Shown piece after piece: positions 1 to 7,299 of a DNA stretch of 64,000 nt; the first letter of the stretch is position 1, and each line of letters starts with the position of its first letter. This DNA is from Sediminicola arcticus (GTDB taxonomy: Bacteria; Bacteroidota; Bacteroidia; Flavobacteriales; Flavobacteriaceae), in NCBI RefSeq assembly GCF_040566695.1, contig NZ_JBEXAE010000001.1:744001-808000 (forward strand). The letters run 5' to 3'. The notes under the pieces were generated by a model. It saw only the letters and a list, made by a program, of their open reading frames with translations, was not told the DNA's origin and ran no database searches. The position numbers and the translations under genes were made by a program.

Positions 1-582
1 AGAATGTTCCCATTGTTCCAATGTTTTGTAGATGTTACCTATTAAGTTCAGTGATGTGTTGTAATTTTTTTTTATCTCATCTGAAGGGTTTTCTATTTCT
101 TTGGCAAGGAATAAAGCAGATTGGGCATTGTCCAAAGCTGATTGAATGGAGTTCTGTCTTAAATGTGCCAAGCTAAGCATGTTTAAGCTAAACACCTTAA
201 TCTCAAGGTTCACTGCTAATTCAGATGCGGATAATGCGGCTGTATGTAGCGTTATTGCCCTTTTAAAAGAGGCTTTTTTTTGGTAAATTGCACCTAATTG
301 GTTTAACGCAAAAGCTTCCCCTAAATGGTATTTTCTTTTTTTGGAAGAATCAATAAAATAGGTTAACACTAAAGTGTCTTGAAGAGCGGGCTTTAATGCC
401 GTTTCTAATGCTTTAATAGTACTGGGTCGCTCTTGTAAAATTGTAGCAATGTTATTTTTATTTTCACCTGTAATTTCCTGAGAGTGGACTGTTGATATTG
501 TTGAAACGGCAAAAAATAACAAGAATGTGTATTTCCTAAAAGGGAGAAATGGTAAAAAATGAAAATTAGTTTTTCTTATCAT
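1..582 (-). CDS. TPR-containing sensor histidine kinase, N-terminal part (truncated by window edge)
   Basis: The reading frame opens at ATG 582-580 and stays open for 194 codons to the window edge, so only the N-terminus is present. Residues 1-35 are basic then hydrophobic and end in HSQ, as in a secretion signal. From about residue 70 the chain is helical with TPR-like spacing (LGEAFALNQLGAIYQKK, then a second unit with AIQSALDNAQSALFLAKE-type periodicity). It starts 19 bases after the stop of a LytTR response regulator on the same strand. In Flavobacteriaceae this pairing normally means a sensor with periplasmic TPRs, one membrane helix and a LytS-type kinase domain. The kinase domain itself is outside the window, so kinase identity is inference from context. 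Confidence 0.7.
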   Translation of the reverse strand, partial: MIRKTNFHFLPFLPFRKYTFLLFFAVSTISTVHSQEITGENKNNIATILQERPSTIKALETALKPALQDTLVLTYFIDSSKKRKYHLGEAFALNQLGAIYQKKASFKRAITLHTAALSASELAVNLEIKVFSLNMLSLAHLRQNSIQSALDNAQSALFLAKEIENPSDEIKKNYNTSLNLIGNIYKTLEQWEHS

Positions 583-601
583 TGGACAACCTCAAAATGA
601 C

Positions 602-1336
602 TCATAACATATCTAGAAAATCTGATTTTTTTTGACGTGAGACAGGAATTTTATGATTGGACTCTAAAACTACATATCCGTCGGTTTTCAGAAATTCCTT
701 TATTTTGTTGAGGTTAACAATATATGAATTGTGAACTCTAAAGAAACATTCTTTTGGTAACATTTCATAGACTTCTTTTAATTTTTTAGTAAGCAATATC
801 TTTTGTCCATCACTTAGAAACAAAGTGGTGTAATTACCATCGGACTCGGCATAAAGCACCTCATTATTTTCAAGAAACAGTAATTTTCCGTCTGTATTGA
901 TGGTTATTTTCTTTTGAGTGGCAGTAGAATTTAAATTCATTAATATTTTTTCTAACCTATCGGCACTGTAATGTTTTAGATTAAATTTTTTGACTTTAGC
1001 TATAGTTTCACTGAGATCATCACTGTCTACTGGTTTTAATAAATAATCTATAGCCTCATTTTTTAACGCTTTAATAGCGTATTGGTTGTAAGCAGTGGTT
1101 ATAACTACTGGGAAGTCTCTATTGGTAAGCTTTTTAATAAACTGAAAGCCATCCATGGATGGCATTTCTATATCCAAAAAAAGACAATCAGGAGTATTCT
1201 TTTCTAGATATTCCAAGGCTTCAAAAGGATTTGTAAAGGAGGCGATAACCTTAATCTCGCTACTAAAATTAGTAAGTTCCCAAGATAATCCTTGAATGGC
1301 TCTTATTTCATCATCTACTATTACTGCTTCTAACAT
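602..1336 (-). CDS. LytTR-family response regulator
   Basis: A 244-residue two-domain regulator. Residues 1-120 form a receiver domain with the acidic pocket D8/D9, phosphoacceptor D55 in FLDIEMP, the conserved T80/T81 and K101 in LLKPVD. Residues about 142-242 form a LytTR DNA-binding domain, with the typical LYAESDGNYT and FFRVHNSYIVNL segments (about 161-209). LytTR proteins bind direct repeats and activate transcription when phosphorylated. The gene is followed after 19 bases by the truncated TPR sensor on the same strand, so the two likely form one operon and one signalling pair. Its targets cannot be seen from the sequence. All receiver residues are intact. Confidence 0.93.
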   Translation of the reverse strand: MLEAVIVDDEIRAIQGLSWELTNFSSEIKVIASFTNPFEALEYLEKNTPDCLFLDIEMPSMDGFQFIKKLTNRDFPVVITTAYNQYAIKALKNEAIDYLLKPVDSDDLSETIAKVKKFNLKHYSADRLEKILMNLNSTATQKKITINTDGKLLFLENNEVLYAESDGNYTTLFLSDGQKILLTKKLKEVYEMLPKECFFRVHNSYIVNLNKIKEFLKTDGYVVLESNHKIPVSRQKKSDFLDML

Positions 1337-1725
1337 CGGAAATGGATAAACTTAAACTAATTTCTTTTTACTATAAATAGTGCCCATTTCGAAATGGAGA
1401 TTAGGCTTTTAAAGATTACATGTTAATAATTCTTAAAAATAGGCAATAATTGAAATTAATGCCATTATTGCGAAGGAATTTTCTTTGTTTTTGTCCAAAT
1501 TTTAATTTAAATAATAAATCCTAAATTGGAACTGCTGATTATACAAAATTGAATGTCATTTATACAAGGGAGCTTCTCAAAGTAGTGTCTAACAACTATA
1601 TTTGATTTCCTAAGGTATTCTAGAAGTTCTTTTATTAAAGGAAAAGAAGCATTTTTGGTTGGTGAAGTTACATCTGTTTTTTGATTCGTTGTAAAACCAT
1701 TCAATAGAAAGTAAATGACTGAATT
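1337..1725. other. Gene-free stretch upstream of the response regulator
   Basis: About 390 bases of very AT-rich sequence. It must hold the promoter of the minus-strand regulator operon, but I find no clean TAnnTTTG element. A 65-codon minus-strand frame (1507-1704) has no recognisable domain or signal and is probably chance. No tRNA-like or terminator structure was seen. Confidence 0.4.
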
Positions 1726-1902
1726 ATGCAGAAGTGTTTAATTTTATTTTCCATACTGGTAGTCTTGTTGATCGCTGCGAGTTTAACTGGCATCAATGAA
1801 GAAAAGGTAGACTCTCCGTCTGTTGTGATCAAGGATAACAACATAGAAGACTCTTCGAGAGAGAATGTAAAAGAGATTGACAAAATATTGGTCAAAAACT
1901 GA
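1726..1902 (+). CDS. Possible small secreted or membrane-anchored protein (58 aa)
   Basis: ATG 1726 opens 58 codons to TGA 1900-1902. An in-frame TGA lies immediately upstream at 1720-1722, so this start is forced. The product begins MQKCLILFSILVVLLIAASL, a short basic/polar start and a 16-residue hydrophobic stretch like a signal peptide or anchor. A charged tail of about 35 residues rich in E, D, K and S follows. I do not recognise a family. A minus-strand frame (1701-1895) covers the same bases but makes a less protein-like product. It lies just upstream of the structured RNA candidate, with no terminator between them. It could be chance; the hydrophobic N-terminus is the only support. Confidence 0.35.
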   Translation: MQKCLILFSILVVLLIAASLTGINEEKVDSPSVVIKDNNIEDSSRENVKEIDKILVKN

Positions 1903-1969
1903 AAATTTAAAGCCTAGTTGGCTATTTAGATATTAAAAATTAGTAATTAGTTATTTAGTTAATGAAACT

Positions 1970-2245
1970 GTCAGGCCACAAGTACGACCCAATGTATTTT
2001 GTGTTTATTAAATGAAGGTGCATTTACGGCAATGCCTTACTCAATGGAAATACAAGCTATTGTTAAACCTAGCCAACCTGTTGGTTTTGGAAATCTGCTT
2101 GGTTAATAGGTTTCGGGGGAACTACCTAAATCAGCAGAACCATTTAAGGTAATTTTGAATATTACCTATTGAGGGGTCGTAAGGTTTGACAGAATCATTT
2201 GAGAATTATTTTAGGAGCAACTTGTGAAAGTTGCTCCTTTTTTTT
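1970..2245 (+). ncRNA. Candidate structured non-coding RNA with its own terminator
   Basis: The sequence folds by eye into a multi-branched RNA. A closing helix pairs 1970-1977 with 2183-2190 (8 bp, two G-U) and continues as 1983-1990 with 2174-2181 (8 bp Watson-Crick). Inside are 1993-1999/2048-2054 (7 bp) enclosing a hairpin (2015-2024/2031-2038), 2065-2071/2107-2113 (7 bp) extended by 2073-2076/2099-2102, and hairpin 2147-2153/2161-2167 (7 bp). An alternative pairing 2107-2111/2124-2128 competes with the third helix. A perfect intrinsic terminator follows. No ORF explains this. Known flavobacterial RNAs such as the 6S-Flavo and Flavo-1 motifs are possible identities, but I cannot match them by memory. 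RNase P, tmRNA and SRP signatures are absent. Confidence 0.6.
2214..2245 (+). terminator. Strong intrinsic terminator
   Basis: Perfect 10-bp stem GGAGCAACTT (2214-2223) and AAGTTGCTCC (2228-2237), loop GTGA, followed by eight T residues (2238-2245). It lies 24 bases after the closing helix of the structured RNA candidate and about 275 bases before nrdB, so it ends the RNA rather than a coding gene. Confidence 0.9.
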
Positions 2246-2475
2246 GGAGTAAACCGAAAGGTCTAATTTTTAATACTTTTTGGTTTATTTTTTCTAAACC
2301 ATTTTTGTTGAATTGTTACATAGAACGTATTCCAAATCTATTGTTTTGCATAAAGGCAACAAACATCGCTGTCGAGCTTAGATTTCAACATACAGTGTTA
2401 AAAACTTTGTGATTTAAATGATGAAACAACCTTTATTTATTGCTTACATTTTTCAATCTTTGTTACTCCCAGAAC

Positions 2476-2494
2476 AGGGGTAAATTTCACCCCT
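2476..2494. promoter_or_regulatory. Inverted repeat before nrdB
   Basis: AGGGGT (2476-2481) and ACCCCT (2489-2494) form a 6-bp inverted repeat with a 7-base spacer, 28 bases upstream of the nrdB start. This position suits an operator or a small 5'-UTR hairpin. The sequence does not resemble the enterobacterial NrdR box. The rest of 2246-2521 is AT-rich and shows only a weak second hairpin (2282-2287/2295-2300). Confidence 0.3.
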
Positions 2495-2521
2495 AATACA
2501 CAAATACTTAAATCAGAAGAT

Positions 2522-3508
2522 ATGTCAACAGCAGTAGAGCCCATTTTACAGGAAAATAAGGATAGATTTGTGATCTTCCCCATTCAACACCACGACTTGT
2601 GGGAATGGTATAAAAAGTGTGAAGCCTGTTTTTGGACCGCTGAGGAAATAGATCTGCATCAAGATCCTATAGATTGGACAAACAAGCTCAACGATGATGA
2701 GCGGTATTTTATAAAGCACATATTGGCATTTTTTGCGGCTTCAGATGGGATTGTAAATGAAAATCTAGCAGAGAATTTTGTGAGTGAGGTACAATATTCT
2801 GAAGCTAAGTTTTTTTATGGCTTTCAGATTATGATGGAGAATATCCATTCAGAAACCTACTCACTTTTGATTGACACCTATGTGAAAGACGAGAAAGAAA
2901 AAAATCTTCTTTTTAATGCCATAGATAATTTCCCTGCTATTAAGAAAAAGGCAGATTGGGCTTTGAAATGGATTGAATCTCCAAGTTTCGCTGAAAGATT
3001 GATTGCATTTGCAGCGGTGGAAGGAATTTTCTTTTCCGGTGCTTTCTGTTCCATTTTTTGGTTAAAGAAAAGGGGGCTTATGCCAGGACTTACCTTTTCC
3101 AATGAGCTTATATCTAGGGACGAAGGAATGCATTGTGATTATGCAGTTCACTTGCACAACCACCACTTGGTGAACAAAGTGCCTAAAGAGCGAATTACAG
3201 CTATTCTTGTGGACGCCCTTAACATAGAACGTGAGTTTATTACAGAATCGTTGCCTGCAAGTCTAATTGGAATGAACGCCAAGTTGATGACACAATATCT
3301 GGAATTTGTTACAGATAGGTTGTTGGTAGAATTGGAATGTGAAAGAGTGTATAACTCCTCTAACCCGTTCGATTTTATGGATATGATATCTCTACAAGGA
3401 AAAACTAACTTTTTTGAAAAGAGGGTTTCTGAATACCAAAAAGCAGGAGTTTTAAACAAAGAAAAGGAAGTAGACAATAAGAAATTAAGTTTCGACGCGG
3501 ATTTCTAA
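2522..3508 (+). CDS. nrdB: Class Ia ribonucleotide reductase, beta (radical) subunit
   Basis: The 328-residue R2 subunit houses the di-iron tyrosyl radical used by NrdA to reduce ribonucleotides to deoxyribonucleotides in the cytoplasm. By comparison with eukaryotic-type R2, the iron ligands are D44, E106, H109, E167, E201 and H204. The radical tyrosine is Y113 (in the segment ENIHSETYSLLID). The sequence is of the eukaryote-like subgroup (HILAFFAASDGIVNENL), usual for Bacteroidetes. The start at ATG 2522 gives the normal short N-terminus. It is followed by a terminator at 3523-3546 and then nrdA 208 bases later, so the two genes may be transcribed separately or linked by read-through. All catalytic residues are present. 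Confidence 0.97.
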   Translation: MSTAVEPILQENKDRFVIFPIQHHDLWEWYKKCEACFWTAEEIDLHQDPIDWTNKLNDDERYFIKHILAFFAASDGIVNENLAENFVSEVQYSEAKFFYGFQIMMENIHSETYSLLIDTYVKDEKEKNLLFNAIDNFPAIKKKADWALKWIESPSFAERLIAFAAVEGIFFSGAFCSIFWLKKRGLMPGLTFSNELISRDEGMHCDYAVHLHNHHLVNKVPKERITAILVDALNIEREFITESLPASLIGMNAKLMTQYLEFVTDRLLVELECERVYNSSNPFDFMDMISLQGKTNFFEKRVSEYQKAGVLNKEKEVDNKKLSFDADF

Positions 3509-3522
3509 TCTAAAAGAATTAG

Positions 3523-3546
3523 AACCCCTTTGCAAAAGGGGTTTTT
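3523..3546 (+). terminator. Intrinsic terminator after nrdB
   Basis: Stem AACCCCTTT (3523-3531) and AAAGGGGTT (3535-3543) with a 3-base loop, followed by a T run to 3546. It begins 15 bases after the nrdB stop, which suggests that at least part of nrdA expression has its own promoter in 3547-3716. Confidence 0.8.
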
Positions 3547-3716
3547 AGGCCCTTGGATTAAAATGTTAAAGAAAACTAAAAATTATAAACCCCGACTTTT
3601 AGGTCGTTGTAAATCGGTCTCAAAAATCTTTATGCCAAAACAGTTCAACGGTATTGGATAATAAAAGAATAAAAGAAGGACTTGTAAATAATCGTTTCAT
3701 TTAAAAATTGTAGCAC

Positions 3717-6209
3717 ATGTTTGTATTAAAAAGAGATGGCAAAAAAGAACCGATGATGTTCGACAAGATCACGGCCAGAGTTAGAAAATTATGTTATGGC
3801 CTTAATGATTTAGTAGACCCAGTAAAGGTAGCTATGAGGGTTATAGAGGGCTTGTATGATGGTGTGTCTACCTCAGAGCTAGATAATCTGGCCGCAGAAA
3901 TAGCCGCAACCATGACAACAACGCATCCGGATTATGCTAAGTTGGCTGCACGTATCTCTATTTCAAACCTACATAAGAATACCAAAAAGTCATTCTCTGA
4001 AACGATGAATGATCTTTACGTATATGTAAACCCAAGAACCGGAAAAAAGGCACCCTTGTTATCGGATGAGGTCCATAAGGTGATTGAGGAAAATGCAGAA
4101 ATTTTGGATTCTACAATAATATATAACCGTGATTTTGGCTACGATTATTTCGGTTTTAAAACATTGGAACGCTCATATCTTTTAAAGCTTAATGGTAAAA
4201 TTGCTGAACGCCCGCAACACATGCTGATGCGTGTGTCTATAGGCATTCACTTGAATGATTTGGAGTCTGCTATAGAGACCTACGAGTTGATGTCCAAAAA
4301 GTTCTTTACCCATGCAACGCCTACCCTATTCAACGCAGGGATGCCAAAGCCACAAATGTCCTCTTGTTTTTTACTGGCTATGAAGGACGATAGTATTGAT
4401 GGTATTTATGACACATTAAAACAAACCGCCAAAATTTCCCAATCTGCTGGGGGCATTGGCTTATCTATTCATAATGTTAGGGCCACCGGGTCTTATATCG
4501 CAGGAACCAACGGAACCTCTAATGGAATTGTTCCTATGCTACAGGTATTTAATGATACCGCTAGATATGTAGATCAAGGTGGAGGAAAACGCAAAGGTAG
4601 TTTCGCTATTTATGTAGAACCATGGCATGCGGATATCTTTGAATTTTTGGACCTTAAAAAAAATCATGGTAAAGAAGAAATGCGCGCAAGGGATCTTTTT
4701 TATGCCATGTGGATTCCAGATTTGTTCATGAAAAGAGTAGAAGCAAATGAAGAATGGACCTTAATGTGTCCTAATGAGTGTCCAAATTTGTTTAATACCC
4801 ATAGCGAGGAATTTGAAGCTCTTTATTTGAAATATGAAGCAGCTGGGAAGGGAAGAAAAACTATTAAGGCTCGTGAACTTTGGGAGAAAATATTGGAATC
4901 CCAAATAGAAACAGGTACACCTTATATGTTATATAAGGATGCTGCCAATAGAAAGAGCAACCAGAAAAATTTAGGAACTATACGTTCTTCCAACCTATGT
5001 ACGGAGATCATGGAATACACATCTCCAGATGAGGTGGCCGTATGTAACTTGGCATCTATTGCATTACCTATGTTTGTGAAAAACGGGGAGTTTGATCACA
5101 AGGAACTTTTTCGCATTACCAAGAGGGTTACTAAAAATCTAAATAGAGTAATTGATAGAAATTATTACCCTATCAAGGAAGCGGAAAATTCCAATATGCG
5201 CCATAGGCCTATAGGTTTGGGAGTGCAAGGTTTAGCAGATGCCTTTATTATGCTTCGTTTGCCATTTACAAGTGAGGAAGCCAAAAAGTTAAACCAAGAA
5301 ATTTTTGAAACCCTTTACTTTGCGGCGGTAACGGCGTCTATGGAACAAGCTATAGTGGAAGGGCCATATTCTTCCTATGAAGGTTCGCCAATGTCCAAAG
5401 GTGAATTCCAATATAATTTATGGGGTATTAAAGACGAGGAATTGTCTGGCAGATGGGATTGGGCAAAGCTTCGAAAAGAAGTTAAGAAAAACGGAGTTCG
5501 CAATTCATTATTAGTGGCTCCAATGCCAACAGCCTCAACTTCCCAAATATTAGGAAATAATGAATGTTTTGAGCCTTACACATCCAATATTTATACCAGA
5601 AGAGTATTATCAGGAGAGTTTATTGTTGTAAATAAGCACTTGTTAGAAGACTTAGTGGGACTTGGTCTTTGGAACGAAAATTTGAAACAAGAATTGATGA
5701 GAGCCAATGGTTCTGTTCAGCATATAGACGGTATTCCGGAGGATATTAAGGAATTGTATAAGACCGTATGGGAGTTAAGTATGAAGGACATAATTGATAT
5801 GTCTAGACATAGAGGATATTTCATCGATCAGAGTCAATCTTTAAATCTATTCTTGGAGAACGCTAATTATGCAAAACTTACTTCGATGCATTTTTATGCA
5901 TGGAAAAGTGGGTTAAAGACTGGAATGTATTACTTGAGAACAAAAGCAGCTGTAGACGCCATTAAATTTACTTTGGACAATAGTAAAAAACAAGAGGTGC
6001 CTACTGCAGAGACTGCAGAGACGGTTGAGTCAGAAGTGTTAAGCACTGCAACAGCAAAAGCAGAAGGTAAGACTGCAGTAGAAGTGGCCGCAATTCCAGT
6101 ACAACAAGATGCCGATGTTAAACCCATGAGTGCAGCGGAAATGAAGGCGTTGATTGCTCAGGCTAAGGCAAGTGAAGGAGATGACGATTGCTTAATGTGT
6201 GGATCTTAA
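3717..6209 (+). CDS. nrdA: Class Ia ribonucleotide reductase, alpha (catalytic) subunit
   Basis: An 830-residue R1 subunit. Residues 1-90 are an ATP-cone, so overall activity is likely ATP/dATP controlled. The redox cysteine pair is C217 (PQMSSCF) and C443 (VAVCNLAS). The thiyl radical cysteine is C428 in NLCTE, with N426 and E430 completing the active site. The C-terminal shuttle pair C825 and C828 lies in DDDCLMCGS. A tyrosine pair in the MHFYAWKSGLKTGMYYLRT region fits the radical-transfer path from NrdB. Just before the C-terminal pair there is a low-complexity A/E/T/V-rich linker (about residues 760-815), longer than in E. coli. It follows nrdB on the same strand and ends in a strong terminator. 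Confidence 0.97.
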   Translation: MFVLKRDGKKEPMMFDKITARVRKLCYGLNDLVDPVKVAMRVIEGLYDGVSTSELDNLAAEIAATMTTTHPDYAKLAARISISNLHKNTKKSFSETMNDLYVYVNPRTGKKAPLLSDEVHKVIEENAEILDSTIIYNRDFGYDYFGFKTLERSYLLKLNGKIAERPQHMLMRVSIGIHLNDLESAIETYELMSKKFFTHATPTLFNAGMPKPQMSSCFLLAMKDDSIDGIYDTLKQTAKISQSAGGIGLSIHNVRATGSYIAGTNGTSNGIVPMLQVFNDTARYVDQGGGKRKGSFAIYVEPWHADIFEFLDLKKNHGKEEMRARDLFYAMWIPDLFMKRVEANEEWTLMCPNECPNLFNTHSEEFEALYLKYEAAGKGRKTIKARELWEKILESQIETGTPYMLYKDAANRKSNQKNLGTIRSSNLCTEIMEYTSPDEVAVCNLASIALPMFVKNGEFDHKELFRITKRVTKNLNRVIDRNYYPIKEAENSNMRHRPIGLGVQGLADAFIMLRLPFTSEEAKKLNQEIFETLYFAAVTASMEQAIVEGPYSSYEGSPMSKGEFQYNLWGIKDEELSGRWDWAKLRKEVKKNGVRNSLLVAPMPTASTSQILGNNECFEPYTSNIYTRRVLSGEFIVVNKHLLEDLVGLGLWNENLKQELMRANGSVQHIDGIPEDIKELYKTVWELSMKDIIDMSRHRGYFIDQSQSLNLFLENANYAKLTSMHFYAWKSGLKTGMYYLRTKAAVDAIKFTLDNSKKQEVPTAETAETVESEVLSTATAKAEGKTAVEVAAIPVQQDADVKPMSAAEMKALIAQAKASEGDDDCLMCGS

Positions 6210-6266
6210 TTATTTTTTAGTTCGGCGTAATCATGCCAGCTTAGAAGCCTAAGCATTACATATAAT

Positions 6267-6313
6267 ACCTCGAGGTAATTGGCCAAAAATGGTCTTCCTC
6301 GAGGTTTTTTTTT
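6267..6313 (+). terminator. Intrinsic terminator after nrdA
   Basis: Stem ACCTCGAGG (6267-6275) and CCTCGAGGT (6297-6305) around a 21-base loop, followed by a run of nine T residues to 6313. It lies 58 bases after the nrdA stop. Confidence 0.85.
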
Positions 6314-6348
6314 AGTTTACGCATTTGCAATTTAAAATAATGGGGGAA

Positions 6349-6438
6349 CTATTTGTTTTTTAAAATGCCATGATAGACGAGCTTGGCGCCTACCAGTAGT
6401 ATTGCGTAAAACCCAAGTATGAATATATAGTATTCCAT
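6349..6438 (-). CDS. Candidate membrane microprotein (29 aa)
   Basis: ATG 6438-6436 opens 29 codons to TAG at 6351-6349. The product starts MEYYIFILGFYAILLVGAKL and ends YHGILKNK. It is one clean transmembrane helix of about 18 residues with an aromatic start and a short basic tail, a pattern typical of genuine single-pass microproteins. It is alone between the nrdA terminator and the terminator of the GMC operon, and convergent with nrdA. I do not recognise a family. The orderly topology supports it; the short length means chance cannot be excluded. Confidence 0.4.
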   Translation of the reverse strand: MEYYIFILGFYAILLVGAKLVYHGILKNK

Positions 6439-6572
6439 AATAACCAATTAGATGACTACAGCTATACATAACTTACTAAAATAAATTTTAAACATCTATA
6501 AAACAGTGTTTTAATAATTTTCAATTTCAATGATGTCTACTTTTTGGCAATCCGTTACCCCAAGAAAAGTAA

Positions 6573-6611
6573 AAGCCCTTCCTTTTGTAGTTTATACAAT
6601 TGGAAGGGCTT
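6573..6611 (-). terminator. Intrinsic terminator of the GMC dehydrogenase operon
   Basis: Perfect 10-bp inverted repeat AAGCCCTTCC (6573-6582) and GGAAGGGCTT (6602-6611). On the minus strand it is followed by a T-rich tract (TTTTACTTTTC), 40 bases past the stop of the small subunit gene. Confidence 0.75.
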
Positions 6612-6651
6612 CAATATTAAACGGTATTTTCTATTTACAATAGACTCATCT

Positions 6652-7299
6652 TTAGATGGACCATGCTTTGCCGTCTGTAAGCTCCTGAAGATCTCCACAG
6701 CCTATATATTCCCCTGGAACAGGTAAGTATTCCAAGACCTCTTCTGCAACGTATTCGGAGCTTTTATAGGCCCATATAGTCATGCCTCTAAGATTATTGG
6801 CGAATGCAAATCTGCTAACACCTTCATCCAATTTATCAGTTTCTCCATTTTCAATTGCCCCTTGGTAGGAGTTTATGACTTCGAAGTTCTCTATTTCCTG
6901 TTCTTTTGTAACTTTTAAAGCGTTTGATAATACCGGTTCTAAATCTTCGGCCGTGAGATCTGCCAAAGTTTCTTTACCCGAATCCTTTAAAGCTTTATCT
7001 AGGAAATTGCTCATAGACATTTTAAAGAAATCCTGCTGTTTCTGTTCCATGACTTCGTTAGCAAATTTATCTATAAACATATGAACGTTTACTTCCGATG
7101 CCGAAGGGGTGTCCGTTTTTGGAAGGATGATATCCACCAAATTCATTAAAGCAGCCCCTTGCTCTTTGGTTAAAAAGTCTGGGGTCCATTCCATGGCAGG
7201 TGTATCCTTACAACTTTGCACGAGACTTACCAATGTGGGGACGGCCACTACGTATCCTAAAGAAAGACCTATGTTTTTGAGTGCTATTCTTCTATCCAT
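6652..7299 (-). CDS. Gluconate 2-dehydrogenase subunit 3 family protein (small subunit of GMC dehydrogenase)
   Basis: A 215-residue protein beginning MDRRIALKNIGLSLG followed by a hydrophobic segment to about residue 28. The RRIALK start resembles a twin-arginine export signal, and a cysteine at residue 30 could be lipidated. The body (about 38-200) carries features of the Gluconate_2-dh3 family: an early ALMNLVDIILPKTDTPSASE segment and a helical domain ending in the conserved EEVLEYLPVPGEYIGC region. Such subunits accompany membrane-bound FAD sugar dehydrogenases and are thought to help their export and assembly. The start codon overlaps the GMC gene stop (TAATG), which implies translational coupling and a 1:1 complex. 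Confidence 0.88.
   Translation of the reverse strand: MDRRIALKNIGLSLGYVVAVPTLVSLVQSCKDTPAMEWTPDFLTKEQGAALMNLVDIILPKTDTPSASEVNVHMFIDKFANEVMEQKQQDFFKMSMSNFLDKALKDSGKETLADLTAEDLEPVLSNALKVTKEQEIENFEVINSYQGAIENGETDKLDEGVSRFAFANNLRGMTIWAYKSSEYVAEEVLEYLPVPGEYIGCGDLQELTDGKAWSI

Noticed and set aside
1507..1704. 65-codon minus-strand frame
   Set aside because: No domain, signal peptide or helix pattern, no promoter, AT-rich context; likely chance.
1701..1895. 64-codon minus-strand frame opposite the small exported ORF
   Set aside because: Less protein-like than the plus-strand frame, which has a clear hydrophobic N-terminus.
1960..2250. Structured RNA as RNase P RNA, tmRNA, SRP RNA or cobalamin riboswitch
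   Set aside because: The conserved GAGGAAAGTCC core, a tRNA-like end with tag ORF, the SRP tetraloop domain and the B12 box were not found.
2224..2412. 62-codon plus-strand frame after the terminator
   Set aside because: Starts inside the loop of the terminator hairpin and encodes an unordered F/K/N-rich chain.
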